Assembly (NCBI RefSeq): GCF_025753815.1 | Contig: NZ_JAOWRF010000231.1 | Span: 1-63,506 of the forward strand | DNA: 63,506 nucleotides | Reading direction: 5' to 3' | Source: Plectonema radiosum NIES-515 | GTDB taxonomy: Bacteria; Cyanobacteriota; Cyanobacteriia; Cyanobacteriales; Nostocaceae | In this document: piece after piece, positions 52,708 through 61,130 of the stretch | Position numbering within the stretch: position 1 is the stretch's first letter | Layout: the number at the start of each line of letters is the position of its first letter | Notes under the pieces: model-generated | Database searches by the model: none | Seen by the model: only the letters and a program-made list of their open reading frames with translations | Told to the model about the DNA's origin: nothing | Program-made: the position numbers and the translations under genes

Positions 52708-52851
52708 TTATTCGCCTACATCTTCATTCTCTCTAATCATTCTTTTGATTGCTGCTGATAGACTACCTCCCCACTTAGCGGCAATCTTGACGAGCTTTTC
52801 AAATTCGTAATCGTCTAAATAAGCAGGAACCGGATGCTTTTTAGTAGCCAT
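52708..52851 (-). CDS. Small ribbon-helix-helix (CopG-like) protein divergent from tnpB
   Basis: 47 residues: MATKKHPVPAYLDDYEFEKL then VKIAAKWGGSLSAAIKRMI and RENEDVGE. The basic strand followed by two helices with GGSLSAAIKRMI is a ribbon-helix-helix fold typical of antitoxins and small repressors. It starts 54 bp from the tnpB start on the opposite strand with a 7-bp-arm palindrome between. The stop lies in GGCGAATAAATTCGC, part of a hairpin. It is too short for default gene calling, but start, stop and fold are coherent. Confidence 0.65.
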   Translation of the reverse strand: MATKKHPVPAYLDDYEFEKLVKIAAKWGGSLSAAIKRMIRENEDVGE

Positions 52852-52867
52852 AACTTACCCTGAACGT

Positions 52868-52884
52868 AATAACACTATGTTATT
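52868..52884. promoter_or_regulatory. Candidate operator AATAACA-CTA-TGTTATT
   Basis: Perfect inverted repeat, 7-bp arms and 3-bp centre, midway between the divergent RHH gene and tnpB. A good size for an RHH dimer pair. It could alternatively be part of the transposon left end. Confidence 0.45.
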
Positions 52885-52905
52885 ATAAAAACAGGAGGTA
52901 AAGCA

Positions 52906-54181
52906 ATGTTTGGATGTCAACAGGTTTTAATCAAAGCGGATTCATTGGTTCAAGCAATCCTTGAGTATCTTTGCTCCGAGTCCTCAAAGTTGTCTAATTG
53001 CGGGATTTACTATTCCCGTCAGTTGTATTTCAAAACTGGCAGAATCCCAAATCGTGCTGAGTTGCACAAAGTTTTGGGGACTGAGAATCAAAACTTGCAC
53101 TATCAAGCGTTCTATTCTGATACCGCTCAACAAATTCTAACGGGTGTGGCAGAGTCTTTTAAGTCGTTCTTCGGGCTGCTCAAAGGTGTCAAAAATGGAA
53201 CCGTTACGCAACGTCCCAAATTACCGGGATACCGTCAAGGTGGAATGGCGCTAGTGACATTTACAGGACGGTCAGTAAAGCTCAAAGATGGAATGCTTCG
53301 ATTTCCGCTAGGAAGCAAAGTTAAAGCATGGTTTGGGTTGGATTCTTTCTATCTACCAATGCCGTCAAATCTGGATTTCAAAGCAATCCGAGAATATCGA
53401 ATCCTTCCCCGTAACGGGTGCTTTTATTTGGAATTGATCTACAAAACTAACGATATCCAAGCCGATGTTGATGTGGCTAAATGCCTATCTATTGATCACG
53501 GGATGAATAACTGGCTAACCTGCGTGAGCAATGCAGGCACTAGCTTTATCGTTGATGGCAAGCATCTGAAATCGATTAATCAGGGATACAACAAACGAGT
53601 TGCTTTTTTGATGGAGGGAAAAGCTAACGGGTTTTGGTCTAAACGACTTGCTTTTTTTGACTGAAAGACGTAATCGCCTTCTTCGAGATGCCATGAACAA
53701 AGCTGGAAGAAAAGTAATTCAGCATTGCTTAGATAATCGTATCGGTACGGTTGTTTTTGGCTGGAACAAGGGTCAGAAAGATTCAGCCAACATGGGTGCT
53801 AAGACAAATCAAAAGTTTGTGCAGATTCCCACAGGCAGACTGAAAGACAGAATTGCTCAACTGTGTGAGCAGTACGGTATCAGGTTTGTGGAAACGGAAG
53901 AATCGTATTCTTCGTCATCTTCGTTTGTCGATCATGACTCGCTACCTACATTCGGTGAAAAACCTGTTCGCGCTAGCGTCTCCGAAGGAGAAGGGTGGCA
54001 AGCAAGCGGTAAGCGGGTTAAGCGTGGTCTGTACCGAACGGCACAAGGTTGGCTAATCAATGCAGATTGCAACGGCGCTGCAAATATTGGCAGAAAAGTA
54101 GCGATGATGCTTGGACTTGATCTAAGCGGAATCAGTAGAGGTGATTTGTCAGCACCTTTAAGACTCAAATTGTGGTCTTAA
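52906..54181 (+). pseudogene. tnpB: IS605/IS1341-type TnpB, split by a +1 shift at T7
   Basis: Frame 1 (52906-53664) carries the N-terminal wedge/REC-like region and RuvC-I Asp197 in SIDHGMNNWLT. Frame 2 continues from about 53648 with LTERRNRLLRDAMNKAGRKV, RuvC-II Glu (FVETEESYSS) and RuvC-III (NADCNGAANIGRK). The break is in CTTTTTTTGACTGA: one T fewer restores SKRLAFLTERRN. Zinc-finger cysteines are absent (SSSSFVDHDSLPTFGEKP), usual for this cyanobacterial subgroup. VRASVSEGE is probably an in-frame repeat insertion. TnpB is an RNA-guided DNA nuclease; no TnpA is present. AGGAGG precedes the ATG. Confidence 0.85.
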
Positions 54182-54182
54182 G

Positions 54183-54217
54183 AATCCCCGTGTCTTCAGA
54201 CCGGGGAGTGTCAAAAC
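54183..54217 (+). ncRNA. Probable right end / 3' part of the TnpB guide RNA (omega-RNA)
   Basis: ATCCCCGTGTCTTCAGACCG followed by GGGAGTGTCAA, directly after the tnpB stop, is the hairpin-bearing right end typical of cyanobacterial IS605/IS1341 elements. In such systems the guide RNA scaffold ends here and the guide is the following flank (from about 54214). The exact boundary is not determined. Confidence 0.5.
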
Positions 54218-54261
54218 CCATCAAAATTCATCATATGAACTACTAATCCCCAGTCCCCAAT

Positions 54262-54993
54262 ATGGATTCTAATCCAGCTTTATGTAAAATCATCAGTTCC
54301 CGCATTGCCTCAAGTCCCCAACGGCGAATTACGTTTGCCGAATATATGGACATAGCTCTGTATCATCCAGAACATGGCTATTATTCCACCAAAGCTGTGA
54401 ACCTGGGAAAACAAGGTGATTTTTTCACCTCTGTTCACCTCGGTGGTGACTTTGGGGAGTTGCTTGCTGAACAATTTGTTCAGATGTGGGAGATTTTAGG
54501 GCGACCAAAACCATTTACTCTAGTAGAAATGGGAGCCGGTCAAGGATTTTTAGCAGCAGATATTCTTAACTATTTACAACAGGAATATCTTGACTTTTTT
54601 GACTCATTAGAGTATGTGATTGTAGAGAAGTCTCTAGCCTTAAGGCAAGAACAACAGCAACGTTTGCAAGATTTCCCCTTACGCTGGTGCAATTTAGAGG
54701 ATATACCACCTGAATCAATCACTGGCTGCTTTTTTTCTAACGAGTTAGTGGATGCCTTGCCAGTGCATCAGTTTACCTTAGAAGCAGGGGAACTGCGAGA
54801 AATTTATGTAACAACGCGGGAAGAGTGGGGGAAGCGTGGTGTGGAGGAGTGGGGGAAGCGTGGTGTGGAGGACTCCTTGGAGAATAATTCTTCTTTCTCC
54901 CCATTCCCCCCAACCCCACAAGTAGGGGACCCCAAAGCCCCCCCTCTCCCACTCCTCAAATACCCACTCTCGCAATGGTGGATGGTTCGTTAA
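54262..54993 (+). pseudogene. MidA/NDUFAF7-like SAM methyltransferase, 3'-truncated
   Basis: The first ~205 residues match the class I methyltransferase family related to NDUFAF7 (usual length near 390): ITFAEYMDIALYHPEHGYYS, SAM loop LVEMGAGQGFLAADIL, SNELVDALPVHQF. After REIYVTTRE the frame enters a GAGTGGGGGAAGCGTGGTGT direct repeat (54821-54866) and proline-rich low-complexity sequence, then stops inside the start of a nurA fragment. The C-terminal half is missing. A deletion between repeats or an assembly join are both possible. Confidence 0.8.
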
Positions 54994-55625
54994 TTTATTG
55001 GTTTTTGGAACAGTTGCCCTTTGAAGCACGCGATCGCATTTTACCTCCCATCCTCGAAGCTTGGAAGCAGATGCGCTCTGCTGAAATTCCCATCATGGGT
55101 TATCTCAGCGCTTCTCGCAACATTGAAGCGATGAACTTTTTACGTTTAACAGCTTGTTCTCACCCAGTACCTGATTGTAAAAGTTTTTGCCCCAATCAAT
55201 TAGAAAAAGTACCTTGTAAAATATTTGAACCTTTACGAGATACTACACTGTGGTCAACTCAACTCAAACCAGGACAACGCAGTAATTTATGGCGTAGTAA
55301 TGCTCACATTTTAGAACAGTATGAAGACCAAAAAATTTACTTTTGCTACGTTCACGTTGGGACCGAAATTGCCCGGATAGAAGTTCCGGCATGGGTAGCA
55401 GAAAATACTACCATGTTAGACCAAGCATTGGGATTGATGTTAGCGCAAGTGCAAAAAGGATATGGGTATCCAGTAGCGATCGCGGAAGCGCATAATCAAG
55501 CTGTAGTCAAAGGTGCTGATAAAGCGCGTTTCTTTGCTTTATTGGAACAACAAATGATTAAAGCCGGCTTGAAAAATGTGGGCACTTCTTATAAAGAAGC
55601 CAGAAAACGCGGTAGCATCGCTTGA
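54975..55625 (+). pseudogene. nurA: NurA-type nuclease, C-terminal part
   Basis: From MVDGSLIYWFLEQLPFEARD to KNVGTSYKEARKRGSIA this matches the C-terminal ~215 residues of cyanobacterial NurA, a 5'-3' nuclease of double-strand-break end processing (full length near 390). The NurA frame stays open upstream only to 54888 and lacks the conserved N-terminal DGS motif; the methyltransferase frame overlaps in another phase. Internal Asp of VDGSLIYW and the HVGTEIARIEVP block are intact. Translation from ATG 54975 is possible, but activity is unlikely. Confidence 0.78.
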
Positions 55626-55787
55626 TTTGACGCTATGAAAGTAAATTCTCTCTCAGATGATGTTTTTTGCTTGTTAATGGATTAATTTTCCTGTAATAGC
55701 ATGAGAAGAGAACCTTTCAGTCCCTTTTGTTTTTCTATATGCCTCTGAGGTAAATTTTACCAACCGTCAGTCAACTTTCTCATGAAT

Positions 55788-55878
55788 AGGACTTACGCAA
55801 AAATCGTCAAAAAGCTTAATTTATCGAACCGCCAAAACGCCAAGAACGCTAAGAATTCGTAGAGAGTGCGTAAGTCCT
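55788..55878. mobile_element. Miniature element with perfect AGGACTTACGCA ends (91 bp)
   Basis: AGGACTTACGCA at 55788-55799 and TGCGTAAGTCCT at 55867-55878. Flanks share ATGAA (left 55782-55786, right 55880-55884), a ~5-bp target duplication that keeps the host frame when removed. Confidence 0.85.
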
Positions 55879-56041
55879 GATGAAGATAAACTTCGGTTGA
55901 TCCATTTTCTTCTTTTAGCAGTTGCGAAGGAAGAAGGATGTAGCTTAGAACCTGTTGCAGATATTGAATCAGAAAGCGCACTTATAAATCAACTATCATC
56001 AACTGAAGCTGTTGTATGGTCTCCTCAAGCAGATCGTGAGG

Positions 56042-56147
56042 CAATACCGTTGGTGTTAAGCCAAAATACCAGTGTAGAGACTTCAGACGATCGCGTCTCT
56101 ACAGGTCTAAAATCAATACCAAAAATCCTTAACACGTCCGCGTATTG
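56042..56147. mobile_element. MITE-2 copy (106 bp) with ~10-bp duplication
   Basis: CAATACCGTTGGTGTTAAGC...AACACGTCCGCGTATTG; flanks GATCGTGAGG (56032-56041) and GATCATGAGG (56148-56157), 9/10 identical. Core GTAGAGACTTC.../GATCGCGTCTCTAC. Sequence 56214-56774 after it is AT-rich and holds no gene. Confidence 0.87.
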
Positions 56148-56774
56148 GATCATGAGGCAGTTCAAGCCTTGTCAGATATTCTGGCAGCAGCACAAGAGGC
56201 AGCTAATGGTTGATGGTCAACGTTTTCCATTCACGGAGCGAACTTATAGCTTTATGTCGATTCAAACGTGATGCCATAAGTAATATTCTTAAACGCAACT
56301 ACTGCTTAATTTCCGGAAGACAAGTGACGCTTGTTACTACTATACTACATGATTTTACTTAAAAAAAGTTCCGCTTCATCAAAATATTGTCAGTATTTTT
56401 GAAGCTCATACAAATATTATATGTCGATAAAAACCAACTTTGATAGTGGAATTTAAACATCAAGTTTGGTTAGATGAAGTCGATAGAGAATTACTAATTA
56501 ATTATCAAATTCTTCAAACTATTTGTATATTTTAAAATTATTTACAGTAATTATACTGAAAAACATGTTTTCGTTTTATTGCTTATTGTATAAGCTTTGT
56601 AGAGACTATCGGCAAATATAAATTCAGTGTAAAGCAATATTTTTAAGCATAATATATAGCTAATATAGCGCTATAGTTACTGGACTTTATTCCACTAGCT
56701 GGTGAATCAAAAACACTCTTTTGCCAAGATATCTGATAAACAATTTGCGAAGTGCTAACCCTCGCTCAGAATAT

Positions 56775-58484
56775 ATGCAGCTTAATCCCAAACTTTCCCT
56801 GTATTCATCTCTGGCTAATTTTGGATTGCTTAAGAAAAGTTACACAGCCAAAATCATGTTTGTGGCATTTCTAGGCACTCACGTACCACTTCTGACCTTA
56901 CTTGTTAGTTTCGTGACCTCAAACTCTTATTCCTTGGAAATGGCAGTGCGAGTTTTGGTGATTGCTTTGTTGGCTACGTTAGCGGGTACGGCAGCCACTC
57001 TGTATGGGTTACGCCACCTTCTTGCCCCAGTCATTTTGACATCTACTGCATTGCAAGACTATCTAAGCAATAAAACATTACCAGAATTGCCTACAGGATT
57101 TGCCGATGAAGCGGGTACGCTGATGGCGGATACCTCACAAACTCTTCACAAGTTAGATGAGTTAATTCACTACATTACCAACTATGACGAACTGACTGGA
57201 TTGCCTAATCGGGATTTATTCCGCGATCGCCTCCATCAAATATCCCAACCTCAAGGCAACCAGCGGCTTGTAGCTGTTCTTTTGCTGGGTATCGATGATT
57301 TCACTGGCATGAGTCATGCATTAGATCGTGAAATATCAAATTTGCTATTAAGAGCAGTTGCCCAGCGTTTGACAACCTGCGTAAACCAAACAGATATCCT
57401 TGCCCATTTGAGTGGAGATGAATTTGCGATTGCTCAAACGGACATTCTCTCTTTTGAGAATGTAATCAAGCTATCCCAATTGCTATTGAGTACGCTGGCA
57501 AAACCCTTCTTTCTAGAGGGCAACCAAATTCATATCACTGCCAGCATCGGTATCACAATTAATGATCTTGATGATCCTAATGGTGTAGATCAACTCTTGC
57601 AACAGGCTCACATGGCGCTGTACCAGGCAAAGCACCAGGGACGTAGCCAATACCAATTCTATTCGCCAGAAATTAATGCTCAGTTGCAGGAGCGGCTAGC
57701 ACTAGAAAATGAATTACGTGGGGCACTTGAACGCGGCGAAATGCTGGTTTATTACCAACCCTTGGTTGATTTGCACAGCACAGAAGTAGTCGCAGTTGAA
57801 GCGCTGGTGCGTTGGCAGCATCCCACCCAAGGTTTAGTTTCTCCAGCAAAGTTTATTGCGATCGCAGAAGCTAATGGTTTGATCGTGCCAATTGGCGAAT
57901 GGGTATTGCGAACAGCTTCTGCCCAAAGCCGCGCTTGGCAGCTTGCTGGACTCCCCCCAATTCGCATGTCGGTGAACCTGTCAGCTCGACAATTCGAGGA
58001 ACCGAATCTGGTGGATATAGTCAGCCAGATTCTTCAGGAGACTGGACTGGAAGCGTCTTCTTTAGAACTGGAAGTGACTGAAAGCTTTTTGATGGGTGAT
58101 GTTCAGCGATCTGTTAAAATCCTCAAACAATTACGAGAATTGGGCATATCGTTGGCTTTAGATGACTTCGGCACCGGTTATTCCTCCCTGAACTACTTGA
58201 AGCGCTTTCCCGTTAACATGCTCAAGATTGATCAATCATTTGTCCAGGATGTGACATCCAATCGTGATAGCGCAGCCGTGACTAATGCTATCATTGCCCT
58301 GGCGAAAAGCCTCCGGTTGAACATCACAGCAGAAGGCATAGAAACCCAAGAACAGCTTGAATACTTGCAAAGACGGGGATGTCACGAAGGTCAGGGGTTC
58401 TACTTCAGTCGCCCTGTTCCCCCTGATAGAATCACCCAGATGCTGAAGAAAAGTTCTCAGCAGATGGAGTCGATGGCAGCATAG
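56775..58484 (+). CDS. Membrane GGDEF-EAL protein (c-di-GMP turnover)
   Basis: 569 residues from the ATG at 56775 (MQLNPKLSLYSSLANFG); a TTG at 56721 is less likely. Two membrane helices at about 25-48 and 55-80 (IMFVAFLGTHVPLLTLLVSFV, VLVIALLATLAGTAATLYGL) precede GGDEF and EAL domains. The GGDEF motif reads SGDEF (LAHLSGDEFAIAQ), so cyclase activity is uncertain. The EAL domain looks active: EALVRWQHP, ELEVTES, DDFGTGYSSLNYLKRFP, ITAEGIE. Net role likely c-di-GMP hydrolysis. Monocistronic. Confidence 0.88.
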   Translation: MQLNPKLSLYSSLANFGLLKKSYTAKIMFVAFLGTHVPLLTLLVSFVTSNSYSLEMAVRVLVIALLATLAGTAATLYGLRHLLAPVILTSTALQDYLSNKTLPELPTGFADEAGTLMADTSQTLHKLDELIHYITNYDELTGLPNRDLFRDRLHQISQPQGNQRLVAVLLLGIDDFTGMSHALDREISNLLLRAVAQRLTTCVNQTDILAHLSGDEFAIAQTDILSFENVIKLSQLLLSTLAKPFFLEGNQIHITASIGITINDLDDPNGVDQLLQQAHMALYQAKHQGRSQYQFYSPEINAQLQERLALENELRGALERGEMLVYYQPLVDLHSTEVVAVEALVRWQHPTQGLVSPAKFIAIAEANGLIVPIGEWVLRTASAQSRAWQLAGLPPIRMSVNLSARQFEEPNLVDIVSQILQETGLEASSLELEVTESFLMGDVQRSVKILKQLRELGISLALDDFGTGYSSLNYLKRFPVNMLKIDQSFVQDVTSNRDSAAVTNAIIALAKSLRLNITAEGIETQEQLEYLQRRGCHEGQGFYFSRPVPPDRITQMLKKSSQQMESMAA

Positions 58485-58670
58485 GTAAGGATGGGCATCA
58501 ATGCTTCTGCGATCGCGTTGTTTTTTCGGCTGATGATACTCAAGCGGGGATATAGTCATGATCGTCAAACTTTTGATCAGTCTAGTCATTTTCAGCGCGA
58601 TCGCGTTATTAATTTTATCCTGGATGCAAATCAAAACCAATCAAGAAATCAGCCGGGTTTGGCACACATT

Positions 58671-58757
58671 AGACATCTCCAAAAATGAACTATGCCTTGT
58701 CCGAAACCCAACAGACGTAGCACAGAATAGTCTCTACGTATGACTCTGGAGATGTGT
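58671..58757. mobile_element. MITE-1 copy (87 bp) in the DUF6544-like gene
   Basis: AGACATCTCC...GGAGATGTGT, flanked by ATT (58668-58670 and 58758-58760). Excision of element plus one ATT restores the host reading frame. Confidence 0.87.
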
Positions 58758-58877
58758 ATTGGAATCTGCACCTGCCCATCAGCACTTCAATGCAGATATG
58801 GTTGTTACATTATCTGCACCCGTACAGCGTTACTTTTTAGATGCGATCGCACAGAAAATAAAACTTGGATTTACATT

Positions 58878-59219
58878 AGACATCTCCAGAAAACAATGTA
58901 GAGACGCGAAATTTCGCGTCTCTACAAGGATTCTGGTTAACGCATAATTAATTTCCAACAGATGTCTATTAGACATCTGTTGGAAAAGATTTAGAAACCT
59001 TAAATTCACGCGCAGACCTAACCCCCTACCCCCCTTCCCTTATAGGGAAGGGGGAATTAAAGCCTCTCTCCGCTTCGGGGAGAGGAATGGAAGCGGGGTC
59101 ATGCATTAATTTTCGGAGATGTCTATTAGACCTAGACGTGAAAATTAAATATGCGTCAACCAAACCCCAAGAGACGCGAAATTTCGCGTCACAATAATTG
59201 TTTTCCACGACGAAAGTCT
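58878..59219. mobile_element. Three consecutive MITE-1 copies sharing ATT junctions
   Basis: 58878-58967, 58971-59124 and 59128-59219 are separated by single ATT triplets (58968, 59125) and bounded by ATT at 58875 and 59220. The first has a GTAGAGACGCGAAATTTCGC hairpin; the second has swallowed a CCCCCTACCCCCC-type repeat; the third has weak ends. Confidence 0.78.
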
Positions 59220-59396
59220 ATTCCTTTTGGTAGTAAGTGCGAAGCAGAACTAGATGAAAGCGGTTTCACTATTCCCGACAAAATGAGTGCAGGTTGGTGG
59301 TTTGGGACAGAGCAGTATGCTGAATTTTTTCAAGCTACTATTGAGCGGGTGGAGTTTTCTTGAGAATCTTTATATCATGCGATCGCAAATCACATA

Positions 59397-59487
59397 AGAC
59401 AAACGTCGTGAAAAAGAATTATTGTGACGTTAAATTTAAGGTCTCTTGGGGTTTGGGCAACGCATAGTTCATTTCTGGAGATGTCTA
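59397..59487. mobile_element. Degenerate MITE-1 copy
   Basis: AGACAAACGTC at the left and GGAGATGTCT at the right with GGGCAACGCATAGTTCATTT on the reverse orientation; the central hairpin is degraded. Confidence 0.6.
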
Positions 59488-59529
59488 TAATCAGGAATGA
59501 GCGCAAAAACTCTCTGCAACTCTTATTGC

Positions 59530-59670
59530 TTCTCCTTACGGAGACGCTCCCCTGCGAAGGGGCACGGGAGCGTACTTGGTGAGTCCAGCCCCCGACAGGC
59601 GCGGTTTAGAGCGATCGATGGGGGACTGGCGAACCCGTTCGCGGAGCGTCTTTGAAGGAGAAGGGCGGTT
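59530..59670. repeat. GC-rich repeat cluster (GCGGAGCGTC/GACGCTCC)
   Basis: CTTACGGAGACGCTCCCCTG and its partner GTTCGCGGAGCGTCTTTGAA with GGAGAAGGG form long imperfect hairpins. The related sequence GCGTCTCCGAAGGAGAA occurs inside the TnpB gene at about 53970. No gene is seen in 59488-59808. Confidence 0.6.
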
Positions 59671-59711
59671 CGTTTTATCATGACGAGTGCCTAAGTCGTA
59701 ATAATATTATT

Positions 59712-59738
59712 GTAGAGACGTTCCGCCGGAACGTCTCT
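59712..59738. repeat. REP hairpin GTAGAGACGTTCC/GGAACGTCTCT
   Basis: GTAGAGACGTTCCGCCGGAA then CGTCTCT, near-perfect hairpin starting with GTAG, downstream of bioF. A small GAGGACTTCAGTCCTC hairpin lies right at the bioF stop (59795). Confidence 0.75.
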
Positions 59739-59808
59739 TGTGAAGGTTGCAATGTTTTTATTAATTTTAATTTAGCGTACATGATATAAAGAAAGAGGAC
59801 TTCAGTCC

Positions 59809-60960
59809 TCACGACAAAAGCGCTTTTACTAACTTCTGAATATGCACTGATTCATGGGTTGCCATCACAGATATGCGGATGCGACTGGTGGGAACTGTTG
59901 GGGGACGAATTGCTGGGGCAAAAATGCCAGATGCTTTAAGTTGCTTTCCTACTTCTAAGGCTGCTGCTGCACTTGGCAGTTGAAAACATAATATAGGTGA
60001 TTCTTGCTGCACTAATTTCAACTTAGGCAATTGCATCGACTTTTTCAACTCATCGACATTTGCCCATAATTGCTTGCGGCGTTGCGGTTCAAGTTGTATA
60101 ATCTTGATTGCTGCTAACGCTGCTGCGGTGTCTGCGGGTGACAGCGCGGTGGTGTAAATCCAAGTGGGGGCGCGATTTCGCAAAAAGTCGATTAAAGTGG
60201 CACTGCCGGCGACATAACCGCCTAAACTACCCAAAGCTTTACTCAAAGTGCCAATTTGAATTAATTGCCGATCGCTACACCCGAAATGTTCTACACAGCC
60301 GGCGCCAGTTTTACCCATCACCCCAGTAGCATGAGCTTCATCAATTAGCAGCATACTGCTAAATTCTTCAGCTAAATTTAACAGTGTCGGTAATGGACAT
60401 AAATCCCCATCCATGCTAAAGACGCTATCAGTAATAATTAAACAGCGTCGGTAATTGTCCCGCTGACTCAAGAGATTTTTTAAAGCTGTCACATCACAGT
60501 GCGGATATTCGATAACCGTCGCACCACTGAGAATTGCTCCATTTTTCAAGCTGGAGTGATTGTACTCGTCAGAAAGTATTAAATCGCGCTTGCCTACTAA
60601 AGCGGTTATTGCTCCTAAATTTGCTAAATAGCCAGAACTGAAGACTAGGGCATCTTCTGTTTGTTTGAGAGAGGCGATCGCCTCCTCCAACTCTCGGTGT
60701 AATTCTCGATGCCCGCTGAGTAATCTCGAACCAGTACTTCCCGTCCCAAATTGTTTGGTAGCTGCAACCCCGGCTTCAATTAAGCGATCGTCCCCCGCTA
60801 ATCCCAAATAATCGTTACTGGCAAAATTAATTACCTCTCGTCCATCCACAATCACCATCGCACCAGGACGACCGTGGATGGTTTGTACTGAACGATACCA
60901 GTCTGCCCGGTGAATCGTTGCCAGGGATTCGTTTATCCAAGCATAAGGGTTTGGGGACAT
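59809..60960 (-). CDS. bioF: 8-amino-7-oxononanoate synthase
   Basis: 383 residues from the ATG at 60960 ([20 protein letters not shown]). The open frame extends 50 codons upstream, but that part is proline-rich repeat translation. PLP-dependent alpha-oxoamine synthase fold: [36 protein letters not shown] (PLP Asp/His) and [12 protein letters not shown] with the Schiff-base Lys. It condenses pimeloyl-ACP/CoA with alanine in biotin synthesis. Third in the spp-ruvA-bioF string, 170 bp after ruvA with a purine-rich repeat between. No other bio genes visible. Confidence 0.92.
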   Translation of the reverse strand: MSPNPYAWINESLATIHRADWYRSVQTIHGRPGAMVIVDGREVINFASNDYLGLAGDDRLIEAGVAATKQFGTGSTGSRLLSGHRELHRELEEAIASLKQTEDALVFSSGYLANLGAITALVGKRDLILSDEYNHSSLKNGAILSGATVIEYPHCDVTALKNLLSQRDNYRRCLIITDSVFSMDGDLCPLPTLLNLAEEFSSMLLIDEAHATGVMGKTGAGCVEHFGCSDRQLIQIGTLSKALGSLGGYVAGSATLIDFLRNRAPTWIYTTALSPADTAAALAAIKIIQLEPQRRKQLWANVDELKKSMQLPKLKLVQQESPILCFQLPSAAAALEVGKQLKASGIFAPAIRPPTVPTSRIRISVMATHESVHIQKLVKALLS

Positions 60961-61050
60961 GGGGGATGGGGGGAGTGGGGGGCTGAGGGGATGAGGGGAC
61001 AAGGGAGACAAGTAGATAGGGGGAGATGAGGAGGTGGAGGGAGACGGGTA
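60961..61050. repeat. GGGGGA/GGGGAGAT-type purine-rich tract before bioF
   Basis: A 90-bp run of GGGGATGAGGGGACAAGGGA-like units on the + strand, i.e. pyrimidine-rich upstream of the bioF start. It explains the Pro/Ser-rich upstream extension of the bioF frame and leaves no Shine-Dalgarno. Confidence 0.75.
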
Positions 61051-61130
61051 ATTAAATGAATATCTTAACTCTAATTTCCAATTTCCAATGCCCAATGCGA
61101 GCGTGCCCAATGCCCAATGACTAATATCAA

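Larger units (their letters stand above)
55754..56213 (+). pseudogene. Small cyanobacterial hypothetical gene interrupted by two miniature elements
   Basis: Removing the elements at 55788-55878 and 56042-56147 reconstitutes one frame: QLSHE / DKLRLIHFLLLAVAKEEG...EAVVWSPQADREA / VQALSDILAAAQEAANG-stop. Length and composition suit the ~85-residue hypothetical proteins common upstream of PIN-type genes in cyanobacteria. The N-terminus beyond 55754 is lost. The present frame at 55897-56271 reads through the element and is not a natural protein. Confidence 0.78.
58558..59363 (+). pseudogene. DUF6544-like membrane protein gene shredded by MITE-1 insertions
   Basis: N-terminus MIVKLLISLVIFSAIALLIL...ISRVWHT(L) is interrupted by MITE-1 at 58671; removing it joins to ESAPAHQHFNADMVVTLSAP and VQRYFLDAIAQKIKL. 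A triple MITE-1 at 58878-59219 follows, and then the family's C-terminus PFGSKCEAELDESGFTIPDK / MSAGWWFGTEQYAEFF...EFS-stop. The middle of the protein is deleted. GGGGA precedes the ATG. Confidence 0.78.

Noticed and set aside
52906-53664. First TnpB frame as a stand-alone TnpB-derived repressor
   Set aside because: It lacks RuvC-II and RuvC-III because of a single-base shift in a T7 run, not by domain trimming, and the downstream part is still well preserved.
55897-56271. 124-codon frame as an intact gene
   Set aside because: It reads through a MITE-2 whose removal restores the real C-terminus (VQALSDILAAAQEAANG).
60961-61110. 50-residue N-terminal extension of BioF
   Set aside because: Proline/serine-rich translation of a purine-rich repeat; homologues begin near MSPNPYAW.
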